Shown piece after piece: positions 1-9,714 of a stretch of DNA of 64,000 nucleotides. The notes under the pieces were generated by a model. It did no database searches. It saw only the letters and a program-made list of their open reading frames with translations, and was not told the origin of the DNA. The stretch comes from Paenirhizobium cremeum. GTDB taxonomy: Bacteria > Pseudomonadota > Alphaproteobacteria > Rhizobiales > Rhizobiaceae. The stretch is from positions 281,437 through 345,436 of the forward strand of contig NZ_JAGGCS010000003.1 of NCBI RefSeq assembly GCF_022884085.1, written 5' to 3'. The position numbers were made by a program, and so were the translations under genes. Position 1 is the stretch's first letter, and each line of letters starts with the position of its first letter.

Positions 1-260
1 AGACATTTACAACCCAGGTTCTTCTCGTTCCCGCCGAGCGGGTGATCGACGTGAAGTATATCGAGGGACCCTTCCGGTATCTCGACAATCGCTGGCGTTT
101 CGAACCGGCTGACGACGGAGGCTGTTCCGTCAACTTCTTCATCGACTACGAGTTCAAGAACCGCATTCTCGGTGCCCTGATGGGCTCGATGTTCGATCGG
201 GCCTTTCGCATGTTCGCCGAAGCCTTCGAAGCCCGGGCCGACAAGATCTACGCCGTTTGA
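1..260 (+). CDS. RatA/COQ10-family protein, C-terminal part
   Basis: The gene enters from the left edge: the frame is open from base 3 and ends at TGA 258-260, leaving about 85 residues. The visible part (FTTQVLLVPAERVIDVKYI, then GPFRYLDNRWRF) resembles the second half of START-like proteins of the COQ10/RatA family, which bind a hydrophobic ligand such as ubiquinone; the bacterial members are often named as ribosome-association toxin RatA. An internal GTG at 42 is not the start because coding continues upstream. In rhizobia this gene precedes cinA and ispDF, as here. Family assignment rests on remembered sequence patterns and position. Confidence 0.75.
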   Translation, partial: TFTTQVLLVPAERVIDVKYIEGPFRYLDNRWRFEPADDGGCSVNFFIDYEFKNRILGALMGSMFDRAFRMFAEAFEARADKIYAV

Positions 261-364
261 CGCCCCTCAGGGCGTTCTCGCGCTCCGTCGTTCACGGCTT
301 CCTGTGTCGATTGTCCCGGATGCGTTCATCATCGACAGGAAGATCTTTTGGCCTGCCGTCCGTG

Positions 365-862
365 TCAGCCGGCGACCGCGACAAGCAGTTCGAAGGCCGT
401 TCGAACCGTGGCAAGCCGTATTTCCGTGCGGCCGATATCGCCGTAACGCATCTCGCGATGGACCAGCAGCCCCGTCTGGTTCTTGGCCGCCAGATGCACG
501 AGGCCGACCGGCTTGTCCGCCGTGCCGCCGCTCGGTCCGGCAATACCCGTAACGGCGACCGCAATATTGGCCCCCGAGCGTCGCAGGGCGCCGTCCACCA
601 TCTGCAGCGCCGTCTCGCGCGACACCGCGCCGAAACGTGACAGGACTTCCGGGGATACGCCGAGCATGTCGGTTTTCGCCTGATTGGAATAGGTGACGAA
701 ACCGCGGTCGACGACTGTCGAGGAGCCGGATACCTCCGTGAGGGCGCCGGCGATCAGCCCGCCCGTGCAGGATTCGGCTGTCGCAAGCGTCAGTCCCCGC
801 GCCGAGAAATCGCCGATGAGGCGCGTGGCTGAAACTTCGATATCGTCGGGAAAGATCGTCAT
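365..862 (-). CDS. CinA-family nicotinamide-nucleotide amidohydrolase
   Basis: A 165-aa stand-alone C-terminal CinA domain (PncC type), which deamidates nicotinamide mononucleotide to nicotinate mononucleotide in pyridine nucleotide salvage. Diagnostic motifs are ESCTGG (residues 30-35), GFVTYSN (54-60) and TGIAGPSGG (105-113), which form the active site. The N-terminal molybdopterin-binding-like half of long CinA proteins is absent, as usual in this group. The start is the ATG at 862, whose ATGA overlaps the stop of ispDF, so the two are translationally coupled. A longer in-frame extension to 967 has no family similarity. Confidence 0.88.
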   Translation of the reverse strand: MTIFPDDIEVSATRLIGDFSARGLTLATAESCTGGLIAGALTEVSGSSTVVDRGFVTYSNQAKTDMLGVSPEVLSRFGAVSRETALQMVDGALRRSGANIAVAVTGIAGPSGGTADKPVGLVHLAAKNQTGLLVHREMRYGDIGRTEIRLATVRTAFELLVAVAG

Positions 863-2067
863 TTCGACTTTTCCCCGTAGACCACCGTTGCCGTGGCGAT
901 GGCGGCAATGCCTTCGCCGCGTCCAACGAAGCCGATCTTCTCGTTCGTTGTCGCCTTGACGGAACAACGTTCAAGCGAGATCCCCAGCATCTCCGAGAGC
1001 TTCTCGCGCATGGACTGCCTGTGCGGACCGACCTTGGGGGCTTCGGCAATGAGGGAGATATCGGCGTTCATGATCGTTCCGCCGTTCTCGCGAACGATGC
1101 GGGCCGCATGCTCCAGAAAGATCCGCGATGGCGCGCCCTTCCACTGGGGATCGGATGGCGGAAAGTGATCGCCGATATCGCCGGCCCCACAGGTGGCGAG
1201 CAATGCATCCGTCAGCGCATGCAGCGCCACGTCGGCATCGGAATGGCCCTTGAGCTTCTGGTCGTGCGGGATGAAGACGCCGCAGAGCGTCACCCCGTCG
1301 CCGGGCTCAAGTTGATGCACATCGTATCCGTTGCCGGTTCGAACGTCGGGCAGGGCACTCGAAAGCCTCGCATCGGCCATGGCGATATCCCTTTTCACGG
1401 TGAGTTTGACATTGTCGGGAGAGCCTTCCGCCAGAAGGACGGGGATGCCGGCCCATTCCGCGATCGAGGCGTCGTCGGTAAAATCGCTGCGTCCGTCTGC
1501 GGCCGCCCTCTCATGGGCGTCGAGAATCAGAGGTAGCGCGAAGGCCTGGGGAGTCTGGGCGGCAAAAAGACCTGCGCGGGAGACGGTTTCGACGACATGT
1601 TTGTCGGCACTGCCCCGCTTCAAGGTGTCGGTGACAGGCATGACCGGCAACACGCCGCTCTCTCCGGAATCGAGCAGGGTCGCCACACGGTTGAGAAGCG
1701 CATCGTCCAAAAATGGGCGTACCGCATCGTGGATCATCACGTGACTGGCCTGAAGTTCGGAGAGGGCGCGCAGGCCCGCCAGCACGGATTGCTGACGGGT
1801 GGCTCCGCCTGTCACCGCGTGGACGGTTTCTCCCTTGCGAAGAGAAAGTCGCACGTTTTCAAAGAGTTCCTGGTCATCCGGATGGATGACGGCAATGATG
1901 GGACCCGATCTCTCCCAGGAAAGGAATTTTTCCAGCGTATGGGCTATGACCGGCCTGCCGCCGATCCTGCGATATTGTTTCGGCCCCTCGACCGAGGCGC
2001 CAGCCCGTTCGCCGCGTCCCGCTGCCACGACAATGATACCGATAGAGGCAACTTCGCGTTGTTGCAT
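859..2067 (-). CDS. ispDF: Bifunctional IspD/IspF isoprenoid synthesis enzyme
   Basis: 402 aa. It fuses 2-C-methyl-D-erythritol 4-phosphate cytidylyltransferase (IspD) with 2-C-methyl-D-erythritol 2,4-cyclodiphosphate synthase (IspF), steps 3 and 5 of the non-mevalonate pathway. The IspD part has the nucleotide-binding AAGRGERAG (residues 15-23) and PKQY; the IspF part begins near residue 243 with GNGYDVHQL and carries the metal-binding GHSDADV. This fusion is common in alphaproteobacteria. The ATG at 2067 was chosen because it immediately precedes the IspD fold; an upstream frame to 2427 shows no similarity and overlaps dusB. It runs divergently from dusB. Confidence 0.93.
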   Translation of the reverse strand: MQQREVASIGIIVVAAGRGERAGASVEGPKQYRRIGGRPVIAHTLEKFLSWERSGPIIAVIHPDDQELFENVRLSLRKGETVHAVTGGATRQQSVLAGLRALSELQASHVMIHDAVRPFLDDALLNRVATLLDSGESGVLPVMPVTDTLKRGSADKHVVETVSRAGLFAAQTPQAFALPLILDAHERAAADGRSDFTDDASIAEWAGIPVLLAEGSPDNVKLTVKRDIAMADARLSSALPDVRTGNGYDVHQLEPGDGVTLCGVFIPHDQKLKGHSDADVALHALTDALLATCGAGDIGDHFPPSDPQWKGAPSRIFLEHAARIVRENGGTIMNADISLIAEAPKVGPHRQSMREKLSEMLGISLERCSVKATTNEKIGFVGRGEGIAAIATATVVYGEKSK

Positions 2068-2232
2068 TGCAGCGACCGACCTGTGTAAAAGAAGAACGAC
2101 ACAAAAAATTCGCAAGCGTGGTCTATCGGCTGGCCTTCGTTTTTTCCAGCATTTGCCCGAATTTTTATCGCGGCCCCACGGATTTCTCTTGGCAAGCGCG
2201 CAAACTCTGTCTAAAAATAGTGCAAATTCGAA

Positions 2233-3258
2233 GTGTGCCCGAAAGATAGTCATTTGAGTTCTGTTGCGCTGCATACGCCATTCGAGATCGGGTCGGTCGC
2301 GATACGCAATCGCGTGATTCTGGCTCCGATGTCCGGCGTCAGCGATCTGCCTTTTCGCCAGCTGGCATGGCGAAGCGGGGCGGGGCTCGTCGTGACCGAG
2401 ATGGTGGCGAGTCGCGAACTTGCCCACAACGCAGCCGAATCCTGGTCACGCCTTCAAGGCGCCGATATCGATCCGCACATGGTTCAGCTTGCCGGTCGTG
2501 AAGCCTACTGGATGGGCGAGGCGGCCCGCATCGCCGAAGCCAATGGCGCCGACATCATCGATATCAATATGGGTTGCCCGGCCAAGAAGGTGACGGGCGG
2601 ATATTCCGGTTCGGCATTGATGCGCGATCCGGATCACGCCCTGTCGCTGGTAGAGGCGACGGTGAGGGCGGTCAGGGTTCCTGTGACGTTGAAGATGCGG
2701 TTGGGCTGGGACAAAAATTCCATCAACGCGCCCGAGATCGCCCGCAGGGCGGAGGATATCGGCGTGAGGATGATTACCGTGCATGGCCGGACGCGCATGC
2801 AGTTCTACGAAGGCAGGGCCGATTGGGATGCGATAGCGCGGGTACGCGAGGTCGTATCTGTTCCTCTGGTGGCCAATGGCGATGTGGAGACGCGCGCGGA
2901 TGCCTTGGAAATCCTGCGCCGGTCCGGAGCGGATGCGGTGATGGTCGGCCGGGCGTGTCAGGGACGGCCCTGGCACGCCGGATGGCTCGCCGGCAATTCC
3001 GGCCCGGAGCCTGCCGCCATTCCCGCTATTGTCCGCGAGCACTACGAGGCGATGCTCGTTCATTACGGGCGTGACGTCGGCGTAAGGCATGCACGCAAAC
3101 ACGTCGGTTGGTATATCGAGCGCTTCGCGCCCGGGGTTTCCGCCGCCATCAAGGGAGAAATCATGACGTCGAAGGACGCCGGTTTCGTATCGGAAACGCT
3201 TTTCAGCGTGCTGTCCGACGGACTATCCACCTCTGCCCGCCGACAGGAGGCCGCATGA
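2233..3258 (+). CDS. dusB: tRNA-dihydrouridine synthase (NifR3 family)
   Basis: About 341 aa; an FMN-dependent enzyme reducing uridine in the D-loop of tRNA. Seen: [12 protein letters not shown] (FMN-binding barrel entrance), the catalytic cysteine in NMGCPAKK (C115), then [11 protein letters not shown] and NGDVET. In rhizobia this gene (nifR3, ORF1) is the first of the ntrBC operon, and here its TGA overlaps the ATG of ntrB. The true start is unsure: GTG 2233 is used, but TTG 2254 is also possible; no in-frame ATG occurs before the conserved region. Confidence 0.9.
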   Translation: MCPKDSHLSSVALHTPFEIGSVAIRNRVILAPMSGVSDLPFRQLAWRSGAGLVVTEMVASRELAHNAAESWSRLQGADIDPHMVQLAGREAYWMGEAARIAEANGADIIDINMGCPAKKVTGGYSGSALMRDPDHALSLVEATVRAVRVPVTLKMRLGWDKNSINAPEIARRAEDIGVRMITVHGRTRMQFYEGRADWDAIARVREVVSVPLVANGDVETRADALEILRRSGADAVMVGRACQGRPWHAGWLAGNSGPEPAAIPAIVREHYEAMLVHYGRDVGVRHARKHVGWYIERFAPGVSAAIKGEIMTSKDAGFVSETLFSVLSDGLSTSARRQEAA

Positions 3259-4388
3259 ACGCGAACAATGGCGGCAACGGGCTTGCGATGGCCGTGCTCA
3301 ACGCCATCCAGAATCCCGTCGTGATGGTCGATGCGGAAGGGTTGATCGCCTTCGCCAATTGGGAGGCGGAAGCCTTTTTCGGCGCCAGCGCGGCGCATCT
3401 TTCCCGTTATCGGCTTTCCACCTTCATTCCGTTCGGCAGTCCGCTTCTGTCGTTGATCGATCAGGTGCGCGAACGTCGCGCTCCGGTCAACGAGTACCGG
3501 GTGGATCTGAGTTCGCCCCGCCTGGGGCAGGACAAGCTGGTGGATCTTTATGTGGCGCCGGTGGTGAACCAGCCCGGAGACGTGGTGATCGTCTTCCAGG
3601 AACGCTCCATGGCCGACAAGATCGACCGGCAACTGACCCATCGTGCGGCTGCCCGTTCGGTCACCGGCCTGGCCTCGATGCTCGCGCATGAAATCAAGAA
3701 CCCGCTGTCCGGCATCCGCGGTGCCGCCCAACTGCTCGAGAGTTCGGTCACCGATGAGGATCGCGCTCTGACCCGGCTGATCTGCGACGAGACGGACCGT
3801 ATCGTCTCCCTGGTCGACCGCATGGAGGTGTTTTCCGACGAACGGCCTGTCGACCGCGTATCGCTTAACATCCACTCCGTGCTGGACCATGTAAAGGCGA
3901 TTGCAAGGGCCGGTTTTGCCCGCAATATCCGCATCACCGAAAACTATGACCCGTCATTGCCGCCGGTCTACGCCAATCGGGATCAACTGGTGCAGGTCTT
4001 CCTCAATCTCATCAAGAACGCCGCCGAGGCGATCGGAGACCGGCCGGACGGCGAGATTCAGCTCACCACGGCCTATCGGCCCGGTATCCGTCTTTCGGTC
4101 GCCGGCTCGCGCGAGAAAATCTCCCTGCCGCTCGAATTCTGTGTGCATGACAACGGCCCCGGCGTGCCGGCGGACCTCTTGCCCCATCTCTTTGACCCTT
4201 TCATTACCACCAAGACCAACGGTTCCGGCCTCGGGCTGGCGCTGGTCGCCAAGATCATCGGCGGCCATGGCGGCATCGTGGAATGCGATAGCCAGGCGAA
4301 CCGTACCACTTTCCGCGTGCTGATGCCCGTTTCCAAGGACATCCCGCTTGATGAAGAAACCCCGGCGAAATCCACAGGAAGTCTCTGA
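3255..4388 (+). CDS. ntrB: Nitrogen regulation sensor kinase NtrB
   Basis: 377 aa, cytoplasmic histidine kinase/phosphatase that controls NtrC according to PII (GlnB) state. A PAS domain fills roughly residues 10-120, followed by the phospho-acceptor in [11 protein letters not shown] (H145), the N box [10 protein letters not shown]1 box DNGPGVP and G2 box GSGLGLAL. No membrane segment. ATG 3255 overlaps the dusB stop (ATGA) and the gene ends in TGATG with ntrC, so dusB-ntrB-ntrC form one coupled unit. Its partner PII gene glnB lies at 31249-31587 in the same window. Confidence 0.95.
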   Translation: MNANNGGNGLAMAVLNAIQNPVVMVDAEGLIAFANWEAEAFFGASAAHLSRYRLSTFIPFGSPLLSLIDQVRERRAPVNEYRVDLSSPRLGQDKLVDLYVAPVVNQPGDVVIVFQERSMADKIDRQLTHRAAARSVTGLASMLAHEIKNPLSGIRGAAQLLESSVTDEDRALTRLICDETDRIVSLVDRMEVFSDERPVDRVSLNIHSVLDHVKAIARAGFARNIRITENYDPSLPPVYANRDQLVQVFLNLIKNAAEAIGDRPDGEIQLTTAYRPGIRLSVAGSREKISLPLEFCVHDNGPGVPADLLPHLFDPFITTKTNGSGLGLALVAKIIGGHGGIVECDSQANRTTFRVLMPVSKDIPLDEETPAKSTGSL

Positions 4389-5839
4389 TGACTGCAACGA
4401 TCCTTGTCGCTGATGACGACGCAGCCATTCGCACCGTATTGAACCAGGCCCTGACCCGTGCCGGTTACGAGGTCCGGATCACCTCCAATGCCGCCACCTT
4501 GTGGCGTTGGGTGTCCGCAGGCGAGGGAGATCTTGTCGTAACCGACGTCGTAATGCCCGACGAGAATGCTTTCGACCTTCTGCCGCGCATCAAGAAGGCG
4601 CGCCCGGACCTGCCTGTGCTGGTGATGAGTGCCCAGAACACCTTCATGACGGCCATCAAGGCCTCGGAAAAAGGTGCCTATGACTACCTGCCGAAGCCCT
4701 TCGATCTGACGGAACTGATCGCCATCATCGGCCGGGCGCTGGCCGAACCGAAGAAGAAACCGGCCCGCCTCGACGACGATATGCAGGACGGCATGCCGCT
4801 GGTCGGCCGGTCAGCCGCCATGCAGGAAATCTACCGCGTTCTCGCGCGCCTGATGCAAACCGACCTGACGCTGATGATTACCGGTGAATCCGGTACCGGC
4901 AAGGAACTTGTCGCGCGGGCGCTTCATGACTACGGCAAGCGCCGCAACGGTCCCTTCGTCGCCATCAATATGGCTGCGATCCCGCGGGATCTCATCGAAT
5001 CGGAACTGTTCGGCCATGAAAAGGGCGCCTTTACGGGCGCGCAGACGCGCTCGACCGGCCGTTTCGAACAGGCCGAGGGCGGCACGCTTTTCCTCGACGA
5101 AATCGGCGACATGCCGATGGATGCGCAGACCCGTCTTCTGCGTGTCCTGCAGCAGGGCGAATACACGACGGTCGGCGGACGTACGCCGATCCGCACCGAT
5201 GTCCGGATCGTCGCCGCGACCAACAAGGACCTGAAGCATTCCATCAATCAGGGCCTCTTCCGCGAGGACCTCTATTATCGCCTGAACGTGGTGCCGCTGC
5301 GCCTGCCCCCCCTTCGTGACCGCGCGGAGGATATTCCCGATCTGGTGCGCCACTTCATTCAGCAGGGCGAAAAGGAAGGGCTCGATTCCAAGCGATTCGA
5401 CAACGAGGCGCTGGAAGTGATGAAGGCCTATGCCTGGCCGGGCAACGTGCGCGAACTCGAAAACGTCGTTCGCCGTCTCATGGCACTTTACCCGCAGGAC
5501 GTGATTTCGCGCGAGATCGTCGAGCAGGAACTGCGGTCCGATATCGCCGACAGCCCGATCGCCAAGGTCGGCGTGCCCGCCGGTTCCATGACGATTTCGC
5601 AAGCCGTCGAGGAGAACATGCGAAGTTATTTCGCAAGCTTCGGTGACGCTTTGCCGCCTTCCGGCCTCTATGAGCGCGTGCTCACCGAGATGGAATATCC
5701 CCTGATTCTTGCAGCACTCACAGCAACGCGCGGCAATCAGATCAAGGCCGCCGATCTTCTCGGACTGAACCGCAATACGTTGCGCAAGAAGATCAGGGAA
5801 CTGGGGGTCTCGGTCTATCGCAGTTCCCGCTCGGCTTGA
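4388..5839 (+). CDS. ntrC: Nitrogen response regulator NtrC (sigma-54 activator)
   Basis: 483 aa. Receiver domain with phospho-acceptor D53 (TDVVMPDE), sigma-54 AAA+ domain with Walker A GESGTGKE (166-173), intact GAFTGA loop (213-218) that contacts sigma-54, and a C-terminal Fis-type helix-turn-helix ([19 protein letters not shown]). When phosphorylated by NtrB it activates promoters of nitrogen assimilation genes; the glnB promoter at 31647-31662 is a likely target inside this window. The start overlaps the ntrB stop by one base. Confidence 0.96.
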   Translation: MTATILVADDDAAIRTVLNQALTRAGYEVRITSNAATLWRWVSAGEGDLVVTDVVMPDENAFDLLPRIKKARPDLPVLVMSAQNTFMTAIKASEKGAYDYLPKPFDLTELIAIIGRALAEPKKKPARLDDDMQDGMPLVGRSAAMQEIYRVLARLMQTDLTLMITGESGTGKELVARALHDYGKRRNGPFVAINMAAIPRDLIESELFGHEKGAFTGAQTRSTGRFEQAEGGTLFLDEIGDMPMDAQTRLLRVLQQGEYTTVGGRTPIRTDVRIVAATNKDLKHSINQGLFREDLYYRLNVVPLRLPPLRDRAEDIPDLVRHFIQQGEKEGLDSKRFDNEALEVMKAYAWPGNVRELENVVRRLMALYPQDVISREIVEQELRSDIADSPIAKVGVPAGSMTISQAVEENMRSYFASFGDALPPSGLYERVLTEMEYPLILAALTATRGNQIKAADLLGLNRNTLRKKIRELGVSVYRSSRSA

Positions 5840-5863
5840 CAAAGCTGCAAGGCCCGTTGCAAT
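5836..5863 (+). promoter_or_regulatory. Possible sigma-70 promoter for ntrYX
   Basis: TTGACA (5836-5841, overlapping the ntrC stop codon) is followed after 16 bases by TGCAAT (5858-5863), a fair match to a housekeeping promoter. It lies in the 191-base gap before ntrY, the only real gap in the ntr cluster. The -10 element is weak, so this is tentative. Confidence 0.35.
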
Positions 5864-6030
5864 TTCGCCACATTGCGTTGCTCAAAAGTCACGAAGCCTC
5901 GGCGTGCTCCGGTCCTGCCGGTTTGACAGGGTCGGGATATCGGGGCGACGCGATGAGGTGATCGGCCTTTCCGGGCCGGTCCGAGGCGCAGCATCGATTT
6001 GGGCTCTGCAGGCAGGGCGCGGGAGTTTTC

Positions 6031-8301
6031 ATGGTCGGTCGAATGGCCGCGTCCGTAACGGAGAACGACGCCGCGACGGCGCATGAGCGTCGGGCGTCCT
6101 TTGCCTTGCCGGGCCTCGTGGTTGCCGGCGGGGCGCTGGCCTGCGCCGTGTTCACGCTACCCGTTCTGCTGGGTCTGACGCCCATCGAGCCGACCTCCGA
6201 GGTTCTGATTGCCTCGGCGATTGTCAATTCGCTTTTCATCGTCGGTCTGATGTTTCTCATCGGCCGCGAGGTGACGCGGCTCTTTAAAGCCCGTACGCGC
6301 GGCCGCGCCGCAGCCCGCCTTCATGTCCGCATCGTGGTGCTGTTCTCGATCGTTGCCATCACGCCGGCGATTCTCGTCGCGATATTCGCGAGTATCACGC
6401 TGAACGTTGGCCTCGATCGCTGGTTTTCGCTACGAACCCAGTCGATCGTCTCGTCGTCGATGAACGTCGCCCAGGCCTACATGCTGGAAAACGCCAGCTA
6501 CCTTCAGGGCCAGACCATTTCGATGGCCAACGACCTGGAGCGCAATCGCGCCCTCTATTATCTGGACCGAACCGGCTTCGTTCAGCTTCTGACACGGCAG
6601 ACGAAGGGGCGGGGAATGCTGGGCGCCTTCCTCGTTCGCCAGGACGGTTCGGCGATCACGCAGGCCGATATTGCCACCGACAAGCCGCTGCCGGCCATTC
6701 CGAAGGACGCCCTGGAAAGTGCGGCTGCGGGTCAGCCGACGCTCATCCCGCCGGGCGTCACCAACCTCGTCGGTGCGATCATCAAGCTCGAATCGATTTC
6801 CGGCACCTTCCTCTACACGATCCGCGCGGTTGATCCGAAGGTCATGTCGGCGATGCGGCTGATGGAAGAAAACACCGCCGAATACAAGGCGATGGAGGAT
6901 GGCCGCACCACGCTGCAGATCGCCTTCGCCATTCTTTATCTCGGTTTCGCGCTGATCGTGCTGCTCGCAGCAATCTGGACGGCGATTGCCGTTGCCGACC
7001 GCATCGTCCGGCCGATCCGGCTGTTGATCGGGGCGGCCGACAACGTCGCTTCGGGCAATATGAACGTGATCGTTCCGGTTCGCTCCGCAGACGGCGACGT
7101 CGGCAGTCTGTCGCGAACCTTCAACAAGATGATTACCCAGATCCGCAGCCAGCGTGACGAAATCCTGGAGGCCAAGGACGAGGTGGACGACCGCCGGCGT
7201 TTCATCGAGGCCGTGCTCTCGGGCGTGACGGCGGCGGTCATCGGTGTCGAGGACAACGGCGTCATCACCATCGTCAATCCCTCCGCCGAATATTTCCTGG
7301 CAACGGCTTCCGAGGAGTTGATCGGTCAGAAGCTGAGCCTGGTTGCGCCAGAGGTGGACCGGGTCTTGGCGGAAGCCGCCGTTCGCCATCGCGGCGAATA
7401 TCGCGAGCAGATCAATCTGATGCGGGGCGGCAAGGAACGGACGCTGAACGTTCAGGTCACGCGCGAGGAAACCCGCGGGTCCGAGGATTCCTACGTCATC
7501 ACGCTCGACGATATCACCGATCTCGTTATCGCCCAGCGTTCCACCGCATGGGCCGATGTGGCGCGCCGCATCGCGCATGAAATCAAGAACCCGCTCACCC
7601 CGATCCAGCTCTCCGCCGAACGCCTGAAGCGGCGCTACGGCAAGCAGATTGCCGAAGACGATCGCGCCGTCTTCGACCAGTGCACGGATACCATCGTCCG
7701 GCAGGTGGAGGATATCGGGCGCATGGTTGACGAGTTTTCCGCCTTTGCCCGCATGCCGAAGCCAGCCAAGCAGAGTTCCGATCTTCGAGACGTCCTGCGC
7801 GACGCCGTCTTCTTGCGCGAGATGGGCACCCACGGTATCCGGTTCATCCGCGAATTCGGCGATGAGCCACTGCAGGGCAGCTTCGATGCCAGGATGCTGG
7901 CGCAGGCCGTCGGCAATCTCATCAAGAATGCCGTCGAGGCGATTGAGGCCGTGCCGAGCGAGGACCTGCCGGATGGCGGCAAGATCATGGTGCGCTCGTC
8001 TTTCGATCACCAACAGGACCGTTTCGTTGTCGACGTGATCGACAATGGCCGCGGCCTTCCGGTGGAAAACCGGCACCGCATTCTCGAGCCTTACATGACG
8101 ATGCGCGAGAAGGGCACAGGCCTCGGCCTCGCCATCGTCAAGAAGATTATTGAAGAACATGGCGGTCAGTTGGAGCTGCATGACGCTCCCGCCGATTTCG
8201 ACCGGGGTAGGGGCGCGATGATCCGCATCCTTCTGCCGCGGCTCGAAGCGACGACCGCCATGGACAATGAAAGCGATAAGGAAAAGGTCTATGGCCTCTG
8301 A
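6031..8301 (+). CDS. ntrY: Membrane sensor kinase NtrY
   Basis: 756 aa. The N-terminal half holds several hydrophobic segments (about residues 28-50, 60-80 and 100-125) and a further one near 295-315 that flanks an extracytoplasmic region, then a HAMP linker (ADRIVRPIRLL...), a PAS domain (about 385-490), the phospho-acceptor in [13 protein letters not shown] (H516) and an ATPase domain with NLIKNAVEA, DNGRG and GTGLGLAI. It phosphorylates NtrX and responds to nitrogen or redox state in alphaproteobacteria. ATG 6031 was chosen as the first in-frame ATG; the gene overlaps ntrX by 11 bases. Confidence 0.94.
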   Translation: MVGRMAASVTENDAATAHERRASFALPGLVVAGGALACAVFTLPVLLGLTPIEPTSEVLIASAIVNSLFIVGLMFLIGREVTRLFKARTRGRAAARLHVRIVVLFSIVAITPAILVAIFASITLNVGLDRWFSLRTQSIVSSSMNVAQAYMLENASYLQGQTISMANDLERNRALYYLDRTGFVQLLTRQTKGRGMLGAFLVRQDGSAITQADIATDKPLPAIPKDALESAAAGQPTLIPPGVTNLVGAIIKLESISGTFLYTIRAVDPKVMSAMRLMEENTAEYKAMEDGRTTLQIAFAILYLGFALIVLLAAIWTAIAVADRIVRPIRLLIGAADNVASGNMNVIVPVRSADGDVGSLSRTFNKMITQIRSQRDEILEAKDEVDDRRRFIEAVLSGVTAAVIGVEDNGVITIVNPSAEYFLATASEELIGQKLSLVAPEVDRVLAEAAVRHRGEYREQINLMRGGKERTLNVQVTREETRGSEDSYVITLDDITDLVIAQRSTAWADVARRIAHEIKNPLTPIQLSAERLKRRYGKQIAEDDRAVFDQCTDTIVRQVEDIGRMVDEFSAFARMPKPAKQSSDLRDVLRDAVFLREMGTHGIRFIREFGDEPLQGSFDARMLAQAVGNLIKNAVEAIEAVPSEDLPDGGKIMVRSSFDHQQDRFVVDVIDNGRGLPVENRHRILEPYMTMREKGTGLGLAIVKKIIEEHGGQLELHDAPADFDRGRGAMIRILLPRLEATTAMDNESDKEKVYGL

Positions 8302-9655
8302 TATTCTGGTAGTCGACGACGAAGAGGATATCCGCGAAATCGTATCCGGCATCCTCAGCGACGAAGGGCATGAAACCCGCACCGCCCACGATGCCGACAG
8401 CGCACTGGCCGCGATTTCCGACCGTGTGCCGCGCCTTGTCTTCCTCGACATCTGGATGCAGGGCAGTCGGCTGGACGGCCTGTCTCTTCTGGACGAGATC
8501 AAGACACGGCATCCGGATCTTCCCGTCGTGATGATTTCCGGTCACGGCAATATCGAGACTGCCGTTTCCGCGATCAAACGCGGTGCGTTCGACTTCATCG
8601 AAAAACCGTTCAAGGCGGACCGGTTGATCCTGATCGCGGAGCGGGCGCTGGAAAACTCCAAGCTCAAGCGCGAGGTCTCCGAACTGAAGAAGCGCACGGG
8701 CGATGCGGTCGAACTGATCGGCACCTCCGTCGCGGTCTCGCAGCTTCGCCAGACCATCGAGAAGGTGGCGCCGACCAATAGCCGCATCATGATCTTCGGC
8801 CCCTCCGGCTCCGGCAAGGAACTGGTCGCGCGCATGATCCATAAACGCTCCAGCCGTGCGGGCGGCCCTTTCGTGACGCTGAATGCAGCGGCGATCACGC
8901 CGGACCGCATGGAAATCGCACTCTTCGGAACCGAGGGCACGCCGGGCCAGCCGCGCCGCATCGGCGCGCTGGAGGAGGCGCATCGCGGCATCCTCTATCT
9001 TGACGAGATCGGCGAAATGCCGCGCGAGACCCAGAATAAGATTCTCCGGGTTCTGGTCGAGCAGCAGTTCGAGCGGGTCGGTGGCTCCAAGCGGGTCAAG
9101 GTCGATGTTCGCATCATCTCGTCCTCGGCCTACAACCTCGAGGGCATGATCGCCGAGGGCCGCTTCAGGGAGGATCTTTTCCACCGGCTTGCCGTTGTGC
9201 CGATCAAGGTTCCGGCCCTGGCGGAGAGGCGGGAGGACATTCCCTTCCTGGTCGATATGTTCATGCGCCAGATATCGGAACAGGCCGGCATTCGCCAGCG
9301 GCGGATCGGCGAAGACGCCATGGCCGTCCTGCAGGCCAACGACTGGCCCGGCAATATCCGGCAGCTTCGCAACAATATCGAACGGCTGATGATTCTCGTG
9401 CAGGGGGACAGCCCCGACACGCCGATCTCCGCCGAGATGCTGCCGCAGGATCTCTCCGATATGCTGCCCAAGGTTTCGGCGCGCAACGATACCCACATCA
9501 TGACGCTGCCCTTGCGGGAGGCGCGCGAGATGTTCGAGCGCGACTACCTGATCGCGCAGATCAACCGCTTTGGCGGCAATATTTCGCGTACGGCCGAATT
9601 CGTGGGCATGGAGCGGTCGGCGCTTCATCGCAAACTGAAGTCGCTCGGCGTATAA
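8291..9655 (+). CDS. ntrX: Response regulator NtrX
   Basis: 454 aa. Receiver domain with D53 (FLDIWMQ), an AAA+ domain with Walker A GPSGSGKE, and a C-terminal Fis-like helix-turn-helix (GNISRTAEFVGMERSALHR). Where NtrC has GAFTGA this protein reads GTPGQPRR, so the sigma-54 contact loop is missing and direct sigma-54 activation is unlikely; the same is known for NtrX of several alphaproteobacteria. The start ATG 8291 (MASDILVVDDEED) begins exactly at the receiver domain; an upstream in-frame ATG at 8267 would enlarge the overlap with ntrY. Confidence 0.94.
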   Translation: MASDILVVDDEEDIREIVSGILSDEGHETRTAHDADSALAAISDRVPRLVFLDIWMQGSRLDGLSLLDEIKTRHPDLPVVMISGHGNIETAVSAIKRGAFDFIEKPFKADRLILIAERALENSKLKREVSELKKRTGDAVELIGTSVAVSQLRQTIEKVAPTNSRIMIFGPSGSGKELVARMIHKRSSRAGGPFVTLNAAAITPDRMEIALFGTEGTPGQPRRIGALEEAHRGILYLDEIGEMPRETQNKILRVLVEQQFERVGGSKRVKVDVRIISSSAYNLEGMIAEGRFREDLFHRLAVVPIKVPALAERREDIPFLVDMFMRQISEQAGIRQRRIGEDAMAVLQANDWPGNIRQLRNNIERLMILVQGDSPDTPISAEMLPQDLSDMLPKVSARNDTHIMTLPLREAREMFERDYLIAQINRFGGNISRTAEFVGMERSALHRKLKSLGV

Positions 9656-9714
9656 GACATGCGGCGGGCGGTTCCGGCGGATTTCCCGCACATCCGATCG
9701 CTTGAAGGGGCATC

